A stretch of 64,000 bases of DNA from Bacteroidales bacterium (lineage in GTDB: Bacteria > Bacteroidota > Bacteroidia > Bacteroidales > Tenuifilaceae), in assembly GCA_016931855.1 (NCBI GenBank), contig JAFGDZ010000079.1, positions 1-64,000 of the forward strand, written 5' to 3'. The position numbers and the translations under genes are program-made. Positions 29,171 through 36,731 of the stretch are shown here, one piece after another. Numbering within the stretch: position 1 is the stretch's first letter; every line of letters begins with the position of its first letter. The notes beneath the pieces are model-generated. The model had not been told where the DNA came from, made no database searches, and saw nothing but the letters and a program-made list of their open reading frames with translations.

Positions 29171-29203
29171 AAAATAGGGTATCCATGCTGGATACCCTAT
29201 TTT
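29171..29203. terminator. Bidirectional terminator after the cyclophilin gene
   Basis: AAAATAGGGTATCC (29171-29184) pairs with GGATACCCTATTTT (29190-29203), loop ATGCT, T tract after; convergent genes on both sides. Confidence 0.92.
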
Positions 29204-29233
29204 TTTTACCTAAAGTAAGCCTGACCACATTAC

Positions 29234-29479
29234 TTAAGTAAGCAATCCCTCTTTTTTCATCCTAGCCTGAATCTCGTCCAAGCTAAACGTAGAATTTGGA
29301 AGAATATAATCGGGGCACGAGCCAAACTTCTCAGAAGCCATATACCGCTTACAGCTAGTCCATTTAGACTGACCTGCCTTACAATATAAGGTTCGGTAAG
29401 TTTCAGCAGATTCCGCTCTTTTTAGAATTTGATTATTAAACAAGCGACATTTGGCTACTTTTGGGCAATTGTCATCCAT
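29234..29479 (-). CDS. Small cysteine-rich protein, function unknown
   Basis: An 81-residue soluble protein with five cysteines at 5, 11, 33, 43 and 55 (CPKVAKC, LYCKAG, SCKRYM, SCPDY). The layout C-x5-C ... YC-x9-C-[KR]-Y ... CPDY followed by LPNS and a C-terminal helix resembles a class of small proteins seen in many anaerobes (typically starting 'CP..+C.FF') without known function. The Cys spacing suggests a metal or iron-sulfur site. It is monocistronic with a perfect palindrome just upstream of the start codon. Function unknown; that it is a real gene is supported by the Cys pattern and the flanking terminator and palindrome. Confidence 0.72.
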   Translation of the reverse strand: MDDNCPKVAKCRLFNNQILKRAESAETYRTLYCKAGQSKWTSCKRYMASEKFGSCPDYILPNSTFSLDEIQARMKKEGLLT

Positions 29480-29484
29480 AGCAG

Positions 29485-29510
29485 TAATTTTAGTTTGCCC
29501 ACTAAAATTA
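29485..29510 (-). promoter_or_regulatory. Perfect palindrome just before the Cys-rich gene
   Basis: TAATTTTAGT (29485-29494) and ACTAAAATTA (29501-29510) form a perfect 10-bp inverted repeat with a 6-base spacer, ending 5 bases before the start codon. It could be an operator or a leader hairpin over the ribosome binding region. Confidence 0.5.
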
Positions 29511-29583
29511 CAAAATATCAGGTAAAGGATTAATAGTTAGGTGCTTTTTCCATATTGAAAAAATTGCACTGTACTCACAATAC

Positions 29584-29628
29584 CTCCAGAGCTGCTGGGC
29601 AACCAGTGGAGTAGCAAAAACTTGCTAC
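29584..29628. other. Two adjacent hairpins, possible structured RNA
   Basis: Plus-strand reading: CTCCA (29584-29588), 6-base bulge, CTGG, loop GCAA, CCAGTGGAG (29603-29611), immediately followed by GTAGCAA, loop AAAC, TTGCTAC (29611-29628). It lies between the CoA-transferase terminator and the Cys-rich gene, with no coding frame. It could be part of a leader or a small RNA. Confidence 0.3.
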
Positions 29629-29654
29629 CACAGCTTACTAGTTCCCCTAAAGCA

Positions 29655-29688
29655 AAAAAGCTCCGCCGATAAATCAGCGAAGCTTTTT
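29655..29688 (-). terminator. Terminator of the CoA-transferase gene
   Basis: AAAAAGCTCCGC (29655-29666) pairs with GCGAAGCTTTTT (29677-29688) with one mismatch; the minus strand ends in a T tract. Confidence 0.85.
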
Positions 29689-29707
29689 CTGCATAACCAA
29701 AAGTATA

Positions 29708-31015
29708 TTAAAACATAAACTTAAAGTGCGAACCAAATCGTTCAAAAGCGGCTTTATCAAGCGCTTCTCTATGGTCTGGATGCGCCACGCTAATAAGTAA
29801 ACGGGCACGCTCTTGCAGGGTTTTACCGTAAAGGTTAACAGCGCCATGCTCTGTAACAAACCAATGAATGTGGTTACGAGTAGTTACCACGCCTGCACCA
29901 TCGGCTAGGGTTGGAGCAATTTTGCTAATCCCCTTATTGGTTACCGAAGGCATTGCAATAATAGCTTTTCCACCAATGGAGCGTGAAGCACCGTAAATAA
30001 AGTCAACCTGACCACCTACTCCTGAGAAGAACTTAGTTCCCAACGAGTCGGCACAAACCTGACCAGTTAAATCTACCTGAAGAGCAGAGTTAATGGCTGT
30101 TACACGAGGATTTTTGGCAATAATAAACGGATCGTTGGTGTAACCAACATCCATCATAAGAACCAATGGGTTATTGTGAATAAAGTCGTAAACCTTTTGC
30201 GAGCCCATTAGGAAGGTTGATACCATTTTCCCCTTATCAATTCCTTTGCAAGCGCCATTAATTACCCCCTTCTCAACAAGAGGAAGTACGCCATCAGCAA
30301 ACATCTCGGTATGGATACCAAGATTTTTGTGGTTTCCTAACTGCGCCAGTACGGCGTTAGGAATAGCACCAATACCCATTTGAAGGGTAGCACCATCTTC
30401 AATAAGAGCAGCGCAGTGCTTGCCTATTGCAGTCTCTATCTCATCAGGCTGCGTAAAGTGCGCAGGCTCCAACGGTTCATTCCCCTCTACAAAAATGTCA
30501 ATCATGCTAAGCGGAATAAGCGCATCGCCAAAAGCGCGCGGAACGTTTGGATTAACCACCGCAATAACATAATCGGCTGTTTCAACAGCTGCAAGAGTAG
30601 CGTCAACCGATGTTCCTAGGGAAACAAAGCCATGCTCATCGGGAGGGCAAACCTGAATCATTGCCACATTACACTTAATGTAGCCCTCACGGTATAGCTT
30701 TTGGGTTTCGCTAAGGAAAATGGGAATATAGTCGGCATAACCAGCTTGAGTGGACTTACGAACATTTGAACCAACAAAGAACGAGTCCATTTGGAATATC
30801 CCCTCAAACTCAGGCTCTGCATAGGGCGCAGGGCCTTCTGTGTGAAGATGATGGATATGCACATTTTTTAGTTCGCCAGCTCTTCCCCTCTCGCACATTG
30901 CGTTAATTAACGAGTGAGGAGCGCTTGCAACGCTACTTAAATGTACATGATCCCCAGATTTTATAACCTTTACTGCCTCTTGAGGCGAAACGGTTTTGAT
31001 AGTTTTGTTTAGCAT
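29708..31015 (-). CDS. Acetyl-CoA hydrolase/transferase family protein (4-hydroxybutyrate CoA-transferase type)
   Basis: A 435-residue class I CoA-transferase that swaps CoA between an acyl-CoA and a carboxylate, usually acetate. Signatures: GDHVHLSSVASAPHSL near the N-terminus, the glycine-rich ATLQMGIGAIPNAVL, the catalytic Glu in GIHTEMFADG, and GGQVDFIYGASRSIGGKAII followed by HWFVTEHGAVNLYG in the C-terminal domain. This fits fermentation of acids such as butyrate, propionate or 4-hydroxybutyrate. The frame runs 17 codons further upstream, but MLNKTIK matches the family start and a -7 box lies 24 bases before it, inside that extension. The carboxylate preference cannot be read. Confidence 0.9.
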   Translation of the reverse strand: MLNKTIKTVSPQEAVKVIKSGDHVHLSSVASAPHSLINAMCERGRAGELKNVHIHHLHTEGPAPYAEPEFEGIFQMDSFFVGSNVRKSTQAGYADYIPIFLSETQKLYREGYIKCNVAMIQVCPPDEHGFVSLGTSVDATLAAVETADYVIAVVNPNVPRAFGDALIPLSMIDIFVEGNEPLEPAHFTQPDEIETAIGKHCAALIEDGATLQMGIGAIPNAVLAQLGNHKNLGIHTEMFADGVLPLVEKGVINGACKGIDKGKMVSTFLMGSQKVYDFIHNNPLVLMMDVGYTNDPFIIAKNPRVTAINSALQVDLTGQVCADSLGTKFFSGVGGQVDFIYGASRSIGGKAIIAMPSVTNKGISKIAPTLADGAGVVTTRNHIHWFVTEHGAVNLYGKTLQERARLLISVAHPDHREALDKAAFERFGSHFKFMF

Positions 31016-31038
31016 CGTAGTAGCTTTTAAAACGGAAA

Positions 31039-31066
31039 CAAATGTATTAATCCTAGTAATACTCAA
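31039..31066 (-). promoter_or_regulatory. Promoter of the CoA-transferase gene
   Basis: TACATTTG (31039-31046, minus strand) with TTG at 31064-31066, spacing 17. Its position supports the start at 31015. Confidence 0.55.
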
Positions 31067-31277
31067 TGCTTATAGTTGCTTTACAACATGATGCTGTTCA
31101 ACATTATTCTGACATAAAAAAGTTCCAGAACAAGAGTTTATAGCTACTTAAAACAACCATTAAAGTGCAATTTTTGTTATAAACCCAACGCATACTGTTA
31201 AAATGCCTTAGTAACATTATTAATAAGCCCATTTTTATCTATTTTAGCATCCATGTTGGTGTTTAAAAACTGAAGCC

Positions 31278-31916
31278 ATGAAAAAAATTGCACTTCTGAT
31301 AATAAGCCTTACTCTCATTTCTGGAGCAAAGGCTCAATTGGTGAGAGATTTAGACCGATTGTTTTACCCAACCAACCATAAATTTGAACCAACCGACAGC
31401 CTAATCTTTGCAGAAGACGGCATTGTTAAACCAGCTAAAACCGATTTTAGCTTTAGCGTAGGAACCAGTTACACATCATTGGGAAGCGGTTCTGGCTTTT
31501 CTAGCTCATATGTAGCCCCAAGTTTTTTATACGCACCAAACGAGCGGTTCCAAATGGTTATTGGAGCATCAATAGGATACAACTCGTATAACAATGTTAT
31601 AGTGCATTCAGGTTTCCCTTCAGGCAATCAGCTAAACAACAATATGGGTAACCCAACAGAAGCGTTTGCATACGGCAAGTACCATATAAATAAAAATCTA
31701 AGCCTATACGGCTATGGGGCGTATGCAAAAAACCAGCTTTACTTTTCGCCCTACCAAGCAGGTTTAGGAAAAGCGGATTATGGAAACTTTGGGGTTGGTT
31801 TCGATTATAAGATTAGCGAGAAAACCTCAATAGGAGCCTCCTTTGGCTTCTCAAATGGGCCTGCATTTGGACTATCTCCCTTTGGGAACCAGTTCTCCAG
31901 ACCCTTCTTTCCTTAA
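31278..31916 (+). CDS. Exported protein, predicted outer-membrane, function unknown
   Basis: A 212-residue protein with a signal peptide (MKKIALLIISLTLISGAKA). The mature part has alternating polar and hydrophobic strands rich in Gly, Ser and Tyr (FSFSVGTSYTSLGSGSGFSS, RFQMVIGASIGYNSY, KTSIGASFGFSNG), like a small beta-barrel of about eight strands, with a Pro/Phe-rich end. I do not recognise the family. The LapA-like gene starts 59 bases later on the same strand and ends at a shared terminator, so they may be co-transcribed. Confidence 0.7.
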   Translation: MKKIALLIISLTLISGAKAQLVRDLDRLFYPTNHKFEPTDSLIFAEDGIVKPAKTDFSFSVGTSYTSLGSGSGFSSSYVAPSFLYAPNERFQMVIGASIGYNSYNNVIVHSGFPSGNQLNNNMGNPTEAFAYGKYHINKNLSLYGYGAYAKNQLYFSPYQAGLGKADYGNFGVGFDYKISEKTSIGASFGFSNGPAFGLSPFGNQFSRPFFP

Positions 31917-31975
31917 ACCAGAGGCTAGTTTAATAAACCCTATTGTATCAGAGAGAAACGTTAACCTACAGTACT

Positions 31976-32242
31976 ATGAGCAAATTTTTTGATAAGATAA
32001 ACCTAACGCCAAAGCAGCTACTTAATATTATATTACTAATAGTGCTAATTGCTTTTATTGGTCAAAACATTGATAGTGTTCCCATTAACTTCTTAATATG
32101 GACATTTAACCTACCGCTAATCATCATAATTCTAATCACATTCTTTATTGGCTTTTTTACAAAAGCCGTTTTCACCAATAGAAAACGATTACCCAAGGCA
32201 CACTCAAAAGATGCTGAGAAACCAGTAACAGCAGAGAAATAG
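31976..32242 (+). CDS. LapA-domain (DUF1049) small membrane protein
   Basis: An 88-residue protein with two hydrophobic helices (about 14-30 and 38-60) joined by NIDSVPINFLIWTFNLPL, the hallmark of LapA/YciS-type proteins. The C-terminal tail is basic. In proteobacteria LapA is paired with LapB in control of lipopolysaccharide synthesis; no LapB is nearby, so only the fold is transferred. The frame opens at a TTG 11 codons earlier, but ATG 31976 directly precedes the hydrophobic part. It ends before the terminator shared with folD. Confidence 0.8.
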   Translation: MSKFFDKINLTPKQLLNIILLIVLIAFIGQNIDSVPINFLIWTFNLPLIIIILITFFIGFFTKAVFTNRKRLPKAHSKDAEKPVTAEK

Positions 32243-32262
32243 CGCTCCATGCACCAAATACA

Positions 32263-32291
32263 AACCCCCTACCTTATTAGGATAGGGGGTT
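32263..32291. terminator. Bidirectional terminator, LapA-like gene / folD
   Basis: AACCCCCTACCT (32263-32274) pairs with AGGATAGGGGGTT (32279-32291) with one bulged A, between convergent genes. Confidence 0.85.
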
Positions 32292-32313
32292 ATTTATATG
32301 GATAAAAGAAATT

Positions 32314-33198
32314 CTACTTCCCGTAAATAGCACCTTTGCCTGCAAGAAGCGTATTTTTCATTAACGAGATAATGGTTAGTGGGCCAACACCACCCGGAAC
32401 GGGGGTAATGTATGAGCATTTTGGCGCTACCTCATCAAACTTAACATCACCTAGAAGCTTCCAACCCGACTTAGTTTTATCGCTTTTTACGCGGGTAATA
32501 CCTACATCTATAACAACGGCTCCTTCTTTAACCATTTCGGCAGTTACAAACTCAGCAGAACCAAGAGCAGCGATAAGAATATCGGCAGTACGAGTTATCT
32601 CCGCTAAGTTTTTGGTGCGACTATGGCACATGGTTACGGTACAATCGCCAGGGTATGCCTTTTGCGAAAGCAGGTTGGCAATGGGGCGACCAACAATGTT
32701 ACTTCTGCCCAAAACAACGCAGTGCTTGCCTGCCGTTTCAATTTTATAGCGACGTAGCAGCTCAATAATACCATCGGGGGTTGCCGAAACGTAGGCAGGC
32801 AAACCAATGGTCATACGTCCCACGTTTACAGGGTGAAAGCCATCCACGTCCTTACGAGGGTCAATGGCCTCAATCACCTTCTGATCGGAGATGTGCTTAG
32901 GCAAGGGCATCTGCACAATAAACCCGTCAATATCAGGGTTATTGTTCAAATCGGCAACCGCGTTAAGCAGCTCCTCCTCGGTAATGGTATCCTCAAAACG
33001 AAGCACTGTTGATTTAAAACCAACCTGGCTGCAGGCTTTCTCTTTGTGCCCAACATAGGTCTCACTTGCACCATCGTGACCAACAAGAACTGCGGCCAAA
33101 TGAGGGGTCTTCCCTCCTGCTTTTACAATTGCCTCAACTTCGGCTGCAATTTCTTGCTTCACCTCGTCGGCAATACGTTTTCCATCGAGTAGTTCCAT
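32314..33198 (-). CDS. folD: Methylenetetrahydrofolate dehydrogenase / methenyl cyclohydrolase
   Basis: A 294-residue bifunctional folate enzyme that interconverts methylene-, methenyl- and 10-formyl-tetrahydrofolate. Key motifs: [12 protein letters not shown] with the catalytic Tyr and Lys, [12 protein letters not shown], the NADP-binding [17 protein letters not shown], and the C-terminal [15 protein letters not shown]. The length is normal. It is the last of a minus-strand group after argS and ffh, with 143 bases to ffh, and ends at a convergent terminator. Confidence 0.96.
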   Translation of the reverse strand: MELLDGKRIADEVKQEIAAEVEAIVKAGGKTPHLAAVLVGHDGASETYVGHKEKACSQVGFKSTVLRFEDTITEEELLNAVADLNNNPDIDGFIVQMPLPKHISDQKVIEAIDPRKDVDGFHPVNVGRMTIGLPAYVSATPDGIIELLRRYKIETAGKHCVVLGRSNIVGRPIANLLSQKAYPGDCTVTMCHSRTKNLAEITRTADILIAALGSAEFVTAEMVKEGAVVIDVGITRVKSDKTKSGWKLLGDVKFDEVAPKCSYITPVPGGVGPLTIISLMKNTLLAGKGAIYGK

Positions 33199-33341
33199 TA
33201 TAATAGTGTTTGTTGGTTGGTGTTTAGTAACTAGTGATTAGGATAGTTAGGTAACAAGTTAGCTCGCATATAGTTAAACGCAAAAAAATGAGTTTAAGAA
33301 AAGTGCCTATTTATTTACCCACTATCCTTTGTAATCCACCA

Positions 33342-34676
33342 TTAGCGACGTGGCATTGAGCCCATCATGCGGGAAAGATTTTTTGCACCACCACCAGATA
33401 CCATCTTCATCATCTTCCGCATATCGTCAAACTGCTTAATAAGCCTATTTACCTCTTGAATAGAGGTACCGCTACCATCGGCTAAGCGCTTGCGGCGGCT
33501 ACCGTTTAAAACGGTTGGGTTTTCGCGCTCATAGGGAGTCATTGACTGTATAATTGCCTCAACGCCTTTAAATGCATTATCGTCAATATCAATATCCTTT
33601 AGTACCTTACCCATGCCAGGAATCATGCCTGCAAGATCCTTAAGGTTACCCATTTTTTTGATTTGGGCAATTTGCGAAAGGAAGTCGTTAAAGTTAAACT
33701 GATCCTTAACAATCTTCTTATGTAGCTTGCGGGCTTCGTCGGCATCGTACTGTTCCTGAGCGCGTTCAACAAGAGAAACAATGTCTCCCATACCCAGAAT
33801 ACGATCGGCCATACGCTCAGGGTGGAACACATCAAGCGCTTCCATTTTCTCGCCCATGCTAACAAACTTAATGGGCTTGTCAACAACAGAGCGAATGGAA
33901 AGGGCTGCACCACCACGGGTATCACCATCGAGCTTAGAGAGAACAACACCGTTAAAGTTGAGCCTGTCGTTAAACTCCTTGGCGGTATTAACCGCATCCT
34001 GACCAGTCATTGAGTCCACAACAAAGAGGATCTCCTGAGGAGAAACCGCTTTTTTTATGGCAGCCACTTCTTGCATCATGGCCTCATCAACGGCTAAACG
34101 GCCAGCGGTATCTATAATAACAACGTTATTGCCGTTTGATTTTGCGTGCTTAATTGCATCTTTAGCAATGGCTACAGGATCTTTGCTTCCCTCAACGGTA
34201 AAAACGGGTACGCCAATTTGCTCGCCAAGAACCTTTAGCTGGTCTATAGCAGCCGGACGATAAACGTCGCCAGCAACAAGCAGCGGCTGACGCCCTTTTT
34301 TTGTTTTTAGGTAGCTTGCTAATTTGCCTGAGAATGTGGTTTTACCTGAACCCTGCAAACCGGCAATAAGTATTACGGTTGGAGTGCCTGAGAGATCAAT
34401 CTCAGCGGCTTTTCCTCCCATAAGTTCGGCTAGCTCATCATGAACTATCTTAACTAGAAGCTGACCTGGCTTAATGGCATTTAGCACATTCATTCCAAGC
34501 GCCTTTTGCTTTACCAGATCGGTAAACTGCTTGGCTACTCTATAGTTAACGTCGGCATCAAGTAATGCCTTACGAACATCTTTAAGGGTTTCGGCAACAT
34601 TAATCTCGCTAATTTTGCCCTCGCCTTTTAACAGCTTAAATGACCGTTCTAACCGTTCCGATAAATTCTCAAACAT
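33342..34676 (-). CDS. ffh: Signal recognition particle protein Ffh
   Basis: A 444-residue SRP54-type GTPase that binds signal sequences of nascent membrane proteins together with the SRP RNA. N domain (about 1-90), G domain with P-loop GLQGSGKTTFSGKLA, DTAGRL, SKLDGDTRGG, and a C-terminal M domain with the RNA-binding GSRRKRLADGSG and Met-rich helices. The end GGAKNLSRMMGSMPRR is typical. It has a possible -7 box upstream and lies 55 bases after argS. Confidence 0.97.
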   Translation of the reverse strand: MFENLSERLERSFKLLKGEGKISEINVAETLKDVRKALLDADVNYRVAKQFTDLVKQKALGMNVLNAIKPGQLLVKIVHDELAELMGGKAAEIDLSGTPTVILIAGLQGSGKTTFSGKLASYLKTKKGRQPLLVAGDVYRPAAIDQLKVLGEQIGVPVFTVEGSKDPVAIAKDAIKHAKSNGNNVVIIDTAGRLAVDEAMMQEVAAIKKAVSPQEILFVVDSMTGQDAVNTAKEFNDRLNFNGVVLSKLDGDTRGGAALSIRSVVDKPIKFVSMGEKMEALDVFHPERMADRILGMGDIVSLVERAQEQYDADEARKLHKKIVKDQFNFNDFLSQIAQIKKMGNLKDLAGMIPGMGKVLKDIDIDDNAFKGVEAIIQSMTPYERENPTVLNGSRRKRLADGSGTSIQEVNRLIKQFDDMRKMMKMVSGGGAKNLSRMMGSMPRR

Positions 34677-34699
34677 ATTGATAGTAATGATCGTTTTTA

Positions 34700-34707
34700 C
34701 AAAAATA
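34700..34707 (-). promoter_or_regulatory. -7 box of ffh
   Basis: TATTTTTG on the minus strand, 24 bases before the ffh start codon, fits TAnnTTTG. It is A/T-rich, so chance match is possible. Confidence 0.35.
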
Positions 34708-34731
34708 TAAACTTATCCCCTAATAGCAAGG

Positions 34732-36522
34732 TTACATGCGCTCTGGTACATCAATTCCAAGTAACCACATGGCTTTTCTTATTATGCTACCCACCTCTTT
34801 CGATAGCATAAGGCGTAGCAGCTTAACATCAGCATTCTCCTCTTTAAGAATAGAGAAATCGTGGTAAAACTGGTTAAACTCCTTGGCTACCTCAAATGCG
34901 TAGTTTGCAATAAGCGCTGGGCTAAAGCTGGCACCTGCTTGGGCTACAACCTCTGGGAAGGATACTATTTGCTTTAGCAGCTCTTTCTCCTTAGCGCCTA
35001 AAGCATTGGGATTAATTGTGCCGCTTATGCTAATTCCCGCATCGGCAGCCTTGCGGAGTACCGACTGGATACGAGCATGTGTGTACTGAATAAATGGCCC
35101 CGTATTCCCATTAAAATCAATGGATTCCTTTGGATTAAAGGTCATGCTTTTTTTAGGGTCAACCTTAAGAATAAAGTACTTAAGAGCGCCTAATCCTACC
35201 ATACGGTACACCTTCTCGGCCTCATCGGGGGTTAGGTTATCTAGCTTACCCAGCTCCTCGGCCATGCCTTTAGCTGTGGCAATCATCTCCTCTACCAAAT
35301 CGTCGGCATCTACAACTGTTCCCTCACGCGATTTCATTTTCCCTTCGGGCAGCTGAACCATTCCGTACGATAGGTGGAATAGGTGCTCGCTCCACTCGTA
35401 TCCTAACTTTTTAAGGATAAGCTTAAGTACCTGAAAATGGTACTCCTGCTCATTCCCTACAACGTATATATGATCGTTTAAATGAAACTCCGAGAAACGC
35501 TGAAGAGCAGTTCCTATATCCTGGGTTATGTAAACCGATGTTCCATCGCCACGAAGGAGCAGCTTCTCATCAAGTCCATCGTTGGTTAGGTTAATCCAAA
35601 CAGAACCATCGGGGCGTTTGTAAAACACGCCTTTCTCAAGTCCTTCGTTTACTATTGATTTTCCTAGAATATAGGTTTGCGATTCGTAGTAAACCTTGTC
35701 GAACTCGATGCCCAAATCGGCGTAGGTTTTGGCAAAGCCATCGTAAACCCATCCGTTCATGGTTTCCCAAAGGGAATAAACCTCTGGATCCTTGGCTTCC
35801 CATTGGCGAAGCATATCCTGTGCTTCCAACATGATTGGAGCCTTGGCTTTTGCATCATCCTCGGTTAAGCCCTGTAATTTCTGAACCTCTATCTGCTTTT
35901 TGTACTCCTTGTCAAATCGTACGTAGTAATCGCCCACAAGATGGTCACCCTTTTTCCCTGTGCTTTCTGGAGTTTCGCCTTTGCCAAATTTTTGCCATGC
36001 AAGCATCGATTTGCAGATGTGGATACCCCTATCGTTAACCAGATTTACCTTATGGACGTTATTTCCATTTGCCTCAATGATTCGTGAAACGGAATACCCC
36101 AAAAGGTTATTCCTAATGTGCCCAAGGTGAAGGGGTTTATTGGTATTTGGCGAGGAGTACTCCACCATAACGGTTTTTCCGGTTGATCCCTTTGGCGCAA
36201 AACCATAGCTTGAGTCAGCCGAAACAGCTGCTAGCAAACCCGACCAGAAAGAGTGTGATAGGCTAAGGTTTAAAAATCCTTTAACCACATTAAATGCTTC
36301 AATTTCGGGGTTTGCTTGTACCAAATAAGCTCCAAGTTCCTGAGCCGTATCCTCTGGCTTTTTCTTGGATATTTTAAGTAAAGGGAAGGCAACAATGGTG
36401 TAATCGCCCTCAAAATCCTTACGGGTAAGCTGAACTTGAATTTGCGAATTATCGGGTTTCACCCCGTATAGGGCATCAACAGCCTTTTGGCATGCATCAA
36501 AAATAAATCCTTCTACAGTCAT
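34732..36522 (-). CDS. argS: Arginyl-tRNA synthetase
   Basis: A 596-residue class I aminoacyl-tRNA synthetase. The N-terminal Add-1 domain (about 1-110) contacts the tRNA D-loop. The HIGH motif is PLHLGHIRN, preceded by VEYSSPNTNKPLH. The KMSK-like loop is LPEGKMKSREG, a standard ArgRS variant. The C-terminal DALR anticodon-binding domain ends GIDVPERM. Length and motifs are as expected. It is probably read first in an argS-ffh group, with -7 boxes upstream. Confidence 0.97.
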   Translation of the reverse strand: MTVEGFIFDACQKAVDALYGVKPDNSQIQVQLTRKDFEGDYTIVAFPLLKISKKKPEDTAQELGAYLVQANPEIEAFNVVKGFLNLSLSHSFWSGLLAAVSADSSYGFAPKGSTGKTVMVEYSSPNTNKPLHLGHIRNNLLGYSVSRIIEANGNNVHKVNLVNDRGIHICKSMLAWQKFGKGETPESTGKKGDHLVGDYYVRFDKEYKKQIEVQKLQGLTEDDAKAKAPIMLEAQDMLRQWEAKDPEVYSLWETMNGWVYDGFAKTYADLGIEFDKVYYESQTYILGKSIVNEGLEKGVFYKRPDGSVWINLTNDGLDEKLLLRGDGTSVYITQDIGTALQRFSEFHLNDHIYVVGNEQEYHFQVLKLILKKLGYEWSEHLFHLSYGMVQLPEGKMKSREGTVVDADDLVEEMIATAKGMAEELGKLDNLTPDEAEKVYRMVGLGALKYFILKVDPKKSMTFNPKESIDFNGNTGPFIQYTHARIQSVLRKAADAGISISGTINPNALGAKEKELLKQIVSFPEVVAQAGASFSPALIANYAFEVAKEFNQFYHDFSILKEENADVKLLRLMLSKEVGSIIRKAMWLLGIDVPERM

Positions 36523-36549
36523 CTATCTACAGGTAATTTTAAAACTCGG

Positions 36550-36566
36550 CAAAGATAACAAACTTA
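36550..36566 (-). promoter_or_regulatory. Two -7 boxes of argS
   Basis: TATCTTTG (36550-36557) and TAAGTTTG (36559-36566) on the minus strand, 28-44 bases before argS, both fit TAnnTTTG. Confidence 0.45.
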
Positions 36567-36677
36567 GGGGTAAGAGCCATAGCGTTTTGCATAAGATTAT
36601 AGGCTGTTTTACTATTGCTTTCTATTGCTACCCCAAACGTAAGGGGGTACGCAGCTAGCGCAAATCCCCTAAAACTG

Positions 36678-36707
36678 CTGAAGCGAGAATAATCATCCTC
36701 GCTTCAG
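36678..36707 (-). terminator. Terminator of secA
   Basis: Perfect 10-bp stem CTGAAGCGAG (36678-36687) and CTCGCTTCAG (36698-36707), 10-base loop. The T tract on the minus strand is weak (CAGTTTTAG). Confidence 0.75.
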
Positions 36708-36731
36708 TGGCTATATCGATATAAGTGCTTA

